Origin: Hymenopellis radicata
Lineage: Eukaryota > Basidiomycota > Agaricomycetes > Agaricales > Physalacriaceae
Reading direction: 5' to 3'
NCBI GenBank assembly: GCA_015501595.1
Contig: JADNRX010000716.1
Span: 1-25,752 of the forward strand
Length of the DNA stretch: 25,752 nucleotides
Position numbers and translations under genes: made by a program. Positions 19,875-25,752 of the stretch are shown here, piece after piece. The notes under the pieces were generated by a model that saw nothing but the letters and a program-made list of their open reading frames with translations, made no database searches and was not told where the DNA came from. Position 1 is the first letter of the stretch. Every line of letters starts with the position of its first letter.

Positions 19875-22202
19875 ATGACCATCCTTACGACGTGCTCTCT
19901 GCTTTCCGCGTTATCTCTGCTCCTCCCTCTGGCTTTAGGCCAAGACACGGCTCCGATTGTGGACTTGGGTTATGCAAAGTATCAAGGTGCATTCGCCTCC
20001 AATATTTCCGCCTTCCGTGGTGTGCGCTTCGCTGCGCCACCTGTGGGTGAGTGTTTTTTTTTATGTGATGAGGCTGTAATGATACACGTGCCGTAGGCTC
20101 CTTGAGGTGGAGAGAACCACAGCTTCCGGAGGCCAAGCCCGACGTTCAGAATGCAACAGCGTTTGGGCCGGCGTGTCTACAAGCAACTCCTGGCCTGGCC
20201 GCCACTAACCCCTACACTGGCGTCAATGGCTCAAAGGTCGAGTTTGGTCTCGAAGTCAATTCTTCCGCTTCCAACTTGACCTCAGAGGACTGCCTATTTC
20301 TCAGGTAAATCTGGCTTAACGCTTGCTGAAAGAATACACTGCGACGCGACTTGAACAGTGTTTATACACCAGGTCTCCTCGACCCAGAGAATGTGACGGA
20401 GCACTTGCCAGTCGTCATTTGGATTCATGGTGGAGGGTAAGGCCAGTGGTGATACATACAGTATAGGCTACTCACTGTGTTTGAATAGTTATGTTGCTGG
20501 AAGTGAGAGCTTCTTTACCGGCGAGGATCTCGTTCGCGAGTCTGGAGGCGATATCATCGCTGTCACCATACAGTATCGTCTTGGCCTTTTTGGTTTCCTT
20601 GCTGGCCAGGCAGTCAAGGATAGGGGAATACTCAATTCTGGATTACGTGCGTCAGATTCTATGAGTCGTTGAAGTCCTTTGCTCATAGGGAAACCGCCTC
20701 GACAGTTGATCAACAATTCGCACTGCAATGGATTAATACCCATGTCAGTTACCTGTTTCTAATCCTCCTAGATTGGCGTAGAGTTCAACGAGTCCCAAGA
20801 TCAGTAAATTTGGTGGCGATCCAAGCCGTGTAACGATCTGGGGTGAATCAGCAGGTATGAAGTTTGTTTTCTGAAGTGTTTTCCCTCATCTCACACATCT
20901 TCAGGAGCGGGGTCCGTCCTGCAGCAGGTGATCGCTAACGACGGACAAACTTCGCCACCCTTGTTCAGAGGAGCCATCACAAGTTCAACTTTCCTTCCAT
21001 CTCAATATTCCTATAATGACGCGATCCCTGAGGCGAGCGCACATTCCCCCTACTACAATGACCTTGATTGCTCACCACCAATATAGCAAATCTACAACGA
21101 TGTCGTTGACAGTGCCAAGTACGTTCGCTATCTCGGTGTTATAAACTTACTTTCCCTAACTTCGTACTCTGCAGCTGCTCGTCTTCCGAAGACAGCTTGG
21201 AATGTTTGCGACAGGTTGACTCCACAAGGCTCGGAAACATCAATTCGGTGCTCAGCGCCGCCGGTTTTTATGGCACGTATGTCTTCGTACCTGTGATCGA
21301 TGGGACATTCATCACGCAGGCTGCAACTGAGGCTTTGAGACAACGTAAATTCAATGCGGTTGGTTTTCGTCTTTTATTGATTCATAAACGTTCGCTGAAG
21401 AGCATTCCAGAAAACGTTACTGGCTGTCACAAACACCAATGAAGGACGACTATTCGTCAATGCCAGCACAGCAGACACCGTTGTTGTGTCAGATTACCTG
21501 TCAGAGCTCTTCCCTAGGCTGAGTCCGGAGAACGTCGAAGCGGCGTCACTTCTTTACTCGAATCTGGGTAGTTCCATTGATCAAGTCACGGCTATTATGA
21601 ATGACGGTAAGAACTCTTTGACAGATGAACGGGATTGAGGGTCACAACCTCGCAGCTATCTTCGTATGCCCTACGTATTACCTCCTTGAGGCATTCCACG
21701 ATCATGCCTTCAAAGTACGTCGGCGGTGATTCTTCCCGGCGTCCATGATTCACGCGCCTCCTATAGGGACAATTCGCTATACCTCCGGCACTACACGGCG
21801 AGGACATTTTCTACTACTTCCCATCGTACGTCTCGTCGATTCCTGATTATATGGTGCCGCCTTCTTATGTATGACAGAATTCAAGGGGTGAATTACACAA
21901 ACCCGGACTTCGGCAAAGCATTTTCAGAGTCTTTTACGGCATTTGTCTCGACCCAGGATCCGAACGACACATTCGAGCCGACAATAACGCCTGCGTGGAA
22001 CCAGTACGCATCCGATGGGTGTGGAACAGAGATGCTTTTCAACAGGACAGAGGAGGGAGAGCCTTTCATTCAGGAATTTGCCACTTCCACCTCCTTGTTG
22101 GAGAGATGCGCGTAAGTCATTGGCATAGCTAGTAACTGCGAGCCCCATGCTGAGACGCCTCCCAGGTTTTGGTCTACGGTTGGTAATGAAACTGCCCAAT
22201 GA
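19875..22202 (+). CDS. Secreted type-B carboxylesterase/lipase C
   Basis: Paralogue of B with all 13 introns at the same places; the exons sum exactly to 545 aa. ATG 19875 begins the signal peptide MTILTTCSLLSALSLLLPLA; the in-frame ATG at 19845 overlaps a TATA-like run and was not chosen. The motifs are complete: HGGGY, nucleophile elbow GESAG, acid loop TNTNEGRLF and histidine motif LHGEDIFYYF. Of the four esterases this one has the most canonical catalytic set. Intron 7 (21033-21086) starts with GC instead of GT (GAG|GCGAGC); the interval contains no GT at all and reading through hits a stop. It lies just outside the right arm, in tandem with D. The several N-x-S/T sites fit a secreted glycoprotein. 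Confidence 0.92.
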
Positions 22203-22672
22203 CAGCTTGAAAGGGATTCCTCGGTTCTATATATCTTATGTTCGTAAATATTCAAAGAAGTTGTAGGCCTGCTCCTGGAGGTGACACCGTCAACCATACC
22301 CCACGTGCATCTCCACGCCTCTCTCTTCTCCCATTCTTGACCTTTCTTAGTACAGGCGGATAGTAGGATATTGCGAATCACAGGACCAATGCTCTGCGAG
22401 TGGTATCTTGGGCCACGAGACAGGCAAGACTACAACGCCGGACTTGACGTCTCTAACGGCGGAGGCAATAATTGTACTAACCCTCTCCCTCCTTCGTCAC
22501 CGTGCTCATGAAGATGCAATAGAATTCTGTAGTTTAAACAGCACTCAATGATGGCCCGACTCCAACATTCATCATTCAACTTGCTCTAATAGAGTTTTCA
22601 TCAAGCCAAGAGGAATTCAGGCTATATCTAGTGAAGGAAGATGAACGGGACCGTCGAACGCTCCAGCATCTC
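22203..22672 (+). promoter_or_regulatory. Intergenic region upstream of esterase D
   Basis: This is 470 bases with a CT-rich patch near 22300-22340 and no gene. It presumably holds the esterase C 3' end and the esterase D promoter. No clear TATA box was found. A GTG-started frame upstream of the chosen ATG (22673) is in frame, but the hydrophobic signal begins at the ATG. Confidence 0.4.
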
Positions 22673-25021
22673 ATGGCGCTCTTGTTGCTTTGTGTCGGCG
22701 TCCTGTCCGTGTTTGTCCCGTCTCATCGAGTGTACGCAGCGACGCCTACTGTCGACCTCGGGTACGCCACCTACCGAGGTGCATACTCCGCAAACATCTC
22801 CCAATTCCTCGGTATCCGCTATGCAGCTCCGCCAGTCGGTATGAAGGACTTTCTATCTGTCAAGCACTCTTGTTGATGCCGTGTCTGGCTGATAGAGTCC
22901 TTGAGATGGAAAGAACCGCAGCCTCCTAGCGTCACTCGGGCAATTCAGGACGCGACTCAGCAGCCGCCTGCGTGTCTCCAAGCCCCAGGCGGTCGAGCGC
23001 CTACAAATCCATATCCCGATCTGGAGGAGAGGGCGGCGAACGTCGACCAGGAAGACTGCCTGTTCCTCAAGTAATTCATCAACTTCCCTTCACGCCGGCG
23101 TGTTGTATTGACCGTCCTTTGTTAGTGTATATACTCCGGGACTTCTAGATGCGGCCGCGTCCGAGAAAGATGGACTTCCTGTCATTGTCTACATACACGG
23201 CGGAGGGTAGAATCCTGGCCTTTCCATGCCCGTGTACGAATTGACGTACGTCTTTTATGATAGATACATTAGCGGTCACGTAGCCCTGGTCGACGATCTG
23301 CTTCGCGAATCCGGGAACGGCATTGTCGCTGTCAGTATTCAGTATCGTCTTGGGATGTTCGGCTTCCTGGCTGGACAAGCGGTCAAAGACGGCGGAGCTC
23401 TGAATGCTGGCTTGTGTAGGTAGCGTTGCCTTTCCCCGGAGTTTTCTGACGAGAGAGATGTGGCAGTGGATCAACAATTTGCGCTCAAGTGGGTCCAAGA
23501 ACACGTCTGTCTCCGGGTTGAAAGTGGCGGTGATTTGTAGAGCTCATTACATGAACAGATCAGCAAGTTTGGAGGCGACCCACGGCGTGTTACAATCTGG
23601 GGCAAATCGGCAGGTAGGACATGAATCATATCCGCTTCTGCTCGAACTCATGCACAACAAGGCGCCGGTTCTGTTCTTCAACAGGTCATCGCTAACGGCG
23701 GCGCGACATTTCCACCCTTGTTCAGAGGTGCTATCACGAGCTCAACCTTCTTGCCCTCACAATACGCGTACAATGACGCCATTCCAGAGGTATGTTTCTT
23801 CCCGCCACTCTCTGCGACTTGCATACCAAGCCGTTCTGTAGTTCTGGTATAGTGAAGTTCTCAAGCGAACAAGCATGTCGAAGATTCTTCGGGTCATTTC
23901 ATTTGCATATTTGAACATCCAGCAGATGCACATCAGCCGTGAACACGTTGGATTGTCTTCGAGGTGTCGACGTGGCTACACTCGAGGGTATCAATACGGA
24001 GCTATCTCTTTCAGCTTTCTACGGCAGCTACGTTTGGGTTCCTGTTGTGGATGGGACGTTCATTGTTCAGCGACCGCTCCTGTCGACATCACTCGGAAGA
24101 GTCAACGGGGTGACTCACGACCTTCCCTTCTTCATTTTCCAGCGATCTTACTACCATCTCAAAGGAAATGTTCATGGCTGTGACAAACACGAACGAGGGA
24201 ATCGGATTCGTAGATCAAACCAAGGCTGACACTGTAGTGGTCTCTGACTACCTCAAGGAACTCTTCCCAAAGTTGTCGCAGCATAATGTCGACGTTGCTA
24301 CCTCGCTGTATGAACCATTGGGGGCGCCCATCACTCAGGTCAACGCGATCATGACGGACAGTCGGTGGCTCTTCCTTGATTGTGTTGATGTGAAGCTTAT
24401 CCCGTCACGGCAGCCATCTTTGTGTGTCCTTCGTATTACCTCGTTGGCGCGTTTTACGGCCGCTCTTACAAGGTATGTCGACGACTTGCCTCCTACTCGT
24501 TGAAGCCTCTTGAATAGTATGCAGGGTCAATTCGCTGTACCTCCTGCCACACACGCTAGTGATTCAGTCTATATATTCCCTCAGTGCGTCGTTCTCGATT
24601 CGCATGGCTATTTCTGATGTCTCAATTAGAGGCACCACTCCACCGTACACCAACAAAGACTTCCAGAAAGCGTTCTCCGAATCGTTTACTGCGTTCATCA
24701 CGTCTCTTGATCCAAGCGATACCTTCGAGCCGACAATCGCACCCCCTTGGGCTCGGTATCACGATCTGTTTTCCGGAGGTCGGACTGAGATGCTGTTCAA
24801 TCGCACGAGAGCGGCGAACCTTGGTTGGAACCTTTCCAAACAAGCAACAGTTTGTCGAAGCGATGCCTGTAAGTTTGCATTCTTCTCAACCCAAGCCAGC
24901 AACTCGGCAGCTGATTTTCTGTTTAGGTTTTGGAGCACCGTTGGGCATGAAACTGGTCAGTAAACTGCTCCTTCGAGCCGTTGTTACAAGTTTTTCTTCA
25001 TTTCATTGTCAAATAAATTAA
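22673..25021 (+). CDS. Type-B carboxylesterase/lipase D, altered nucleophile elbow and late frameshift
   Basis: Fourth member of the cluster with the same intron positions. Start ATG 22673 (MALLLLCVGVLSVFVPS, signal peptide). HGGGY, acid loop TNTNEGIGF and a histidine motif ATHASDSVYIF are present. Two oddities stand out. The nucleophile elbow reads GKSAG instead of GESAG (bases 23601-23613, one G-to-A change), so the Ser is kept but the Glu before it is Lys. A one-base deletion near 24804-24806 shifts the frame about 45 codons before the end. In the shifted frame translation runs to TAA at 25019-25021; the other frame would give the usual FWSTVG-type ending at 24961. The catalytic residues lie before the shift. 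The weak donor of the intron after LKRTSI (GTCGAA) is another uncertainty. It may be a decaying gene; an assembly error in the last exon is possible. Confidence 0.75.
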
Positions 25022-25083
25022 GGTATCCGTTCAGCGGTCCCCTTTGAGATAGGTATGTACAACGAACTTAGGTCCATTCATGA

Positions 25084-25752
25084 TCATTTCTCCGAGTCTT
25101 GGATATCGGATTGTAAGTCGACGTATTCAGGAGGGGAAGACGTTGGTCGAGAAGCAAAACAAGACGTCCATGCCCTTAGGAGGTCCTGTGTACGAGTCTG
25201 ATCAGTCAAGCTCGAGTGACGGAAGACTGACAAACCCTGTGAGTTCCGAAGGCAAGTCCGGCAAGGAAAGGTACTAGAATTTCCGCATTAGAGAGGACAG
25301 CGCCAGTAAGGTTGCTTGCCAGACATACCTGTTTACTGTGAAAAGCTTAGACCTCGGCAGGATAAGACAAGGGTGAGAGACGTACTAATGATATGTTCCA
25401 AACAGCTCCTGCAGCTTTACTCATAGTCGTGATAAAAGCAGCTAGACTGAAAAAGAAACGCTTTAAGTATCTACTCGCGGTAACCGAAAACATGACGACT
25501 GACACTGCGGTACATCCAGCCAGGACGGTGAATACCCCGAACCGAATCGCCATGGATATTTGTAGGTCCTGTTTTCTTGTCTCAAACTTGCGCCTGTTCT
25601 TCACGAGCATGAAAACAATCCACACTGAAGGGCAGGCAAAGTCAGAATGTTGTCAACGCGAGTGAGGCGGAAATCGTACTTTCACAACCAATCATGCCAG
25701 CCAGTGCAAGGAGCGTGATGGAGGCGGACATCCTGGCGCTAATTCGTAGAGC
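25084..25752 (-). CDS. Multi-pass membrane protein, GPCR-like, 3' part (5' end outside the window)
   Basis: On the minus strand a transmembrane segment (SASITLLALAGMIG) is joined across an intron (about 25629-25689) to LWIVFMLVKNRRKFETRKQD. Another hydrophobic span, IRFGVFTVLAGCTAVSVVMF, follows. Further down, LPFLAGLAFGTHR joins DLLRAWTSCF across an intron of about 50 nt, and the protein ends in a hydrophilic tail (VDLQSDIQDSEK, TGA at 25086-25084). The order of a last helix, FGTxRDLLRAW and a polar tail is familiar from seven-helix membrane proteins of mushrooms thought to be GPCR-like. The exon joins between about 25300 and 25420 could not be resolved. The ligand and exact family are unknown. 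Confidence 0.6.

Noticed and set aside
1..25752. CRISPR arrays, tRNA and rRNA genes, bacterial operons
   Set aside because: No spaced direct repeats, no cloverleaf or rRNA core sequences were seen, and intron structure throughout marks a fungal nuclear genome.

Overview
The window looks like nuclear DNA of a basidiomycete fungus, probably an Agaricomycete. The genes are split by many very short introns (about 46-61 nt, nearly all GT-AG, with CTNAN-type branch sites). The protein families also fit: Agaricomycete-type F-box proteins, type-B carboxylesterase/lipases with 13 introns, a fungal rhomboid, a GPI-type aspartic protease and a GPCR-like membrane protein. Functions are read from translated motifs, and exon joins were chosen by hand from frame, splice sites and comparison of paralogues inside the window. 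No database search was run.

Layout. The window is built around a large inverted duplication. The left arm (about 323-4735) carries an F-box/WD-like gene copy (+) converging on a carboxylesterase copy (-). The right arm (about 15095-19818) carries the same pair in mirror order: carboxylesterase (+) converging on F-box/WD-like gene (-). In the right arm both genes read cleanly (545 aa and 425 aa). In the left arm both are broken by single-base frameshifts. A third, truncated copy of the F-box/WD gene (about 12634-13003) lies beside a complete, different F-box gene (13175-14800). The last codons of a second copy of that F-box gene open the window (1-167).

Between the arms is a core of about 10.4 kb with apparently single-copy genes: a mitochondrial-type rhomboid protease (4894-6314, -), a METTL21/EFM-type lysine methyltransferase (6392-7483, +) sharing a 77-bp divergent promoter with it, a histone H3 variant with CENP-A features (7678-8286, +), a gene-poor stretch with a roughly 520-bp terminal-inverted-repeat element, a secreted aspartic protease (9927-11712, +), and an apparent LINE remnant.

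Right of the inverted repeat, two more carboxylesterases follow in the same orientation: C (19875-22202), which is intact, and D (22673-25021), which has an altered nucleophile elbow and a late frameshift. With A and B this makes a four-member esterase cluster. The window ends inside a membrane-protein gene on the minus strand (25084-25752).

How the genes relate. The four esterases are predicted secreted ester hydrolases and form one local family at different stages of decay. The conserved core genes (mitochondrial protease, protein methyltransferase, centromeric histone) are unrelated to them in function. The main point of interest is structural: long, similar, opposite-facing arms enclose a core that includes a candidate centromeric histone gene, an arrangement in which recombination between the arms could invert the core.
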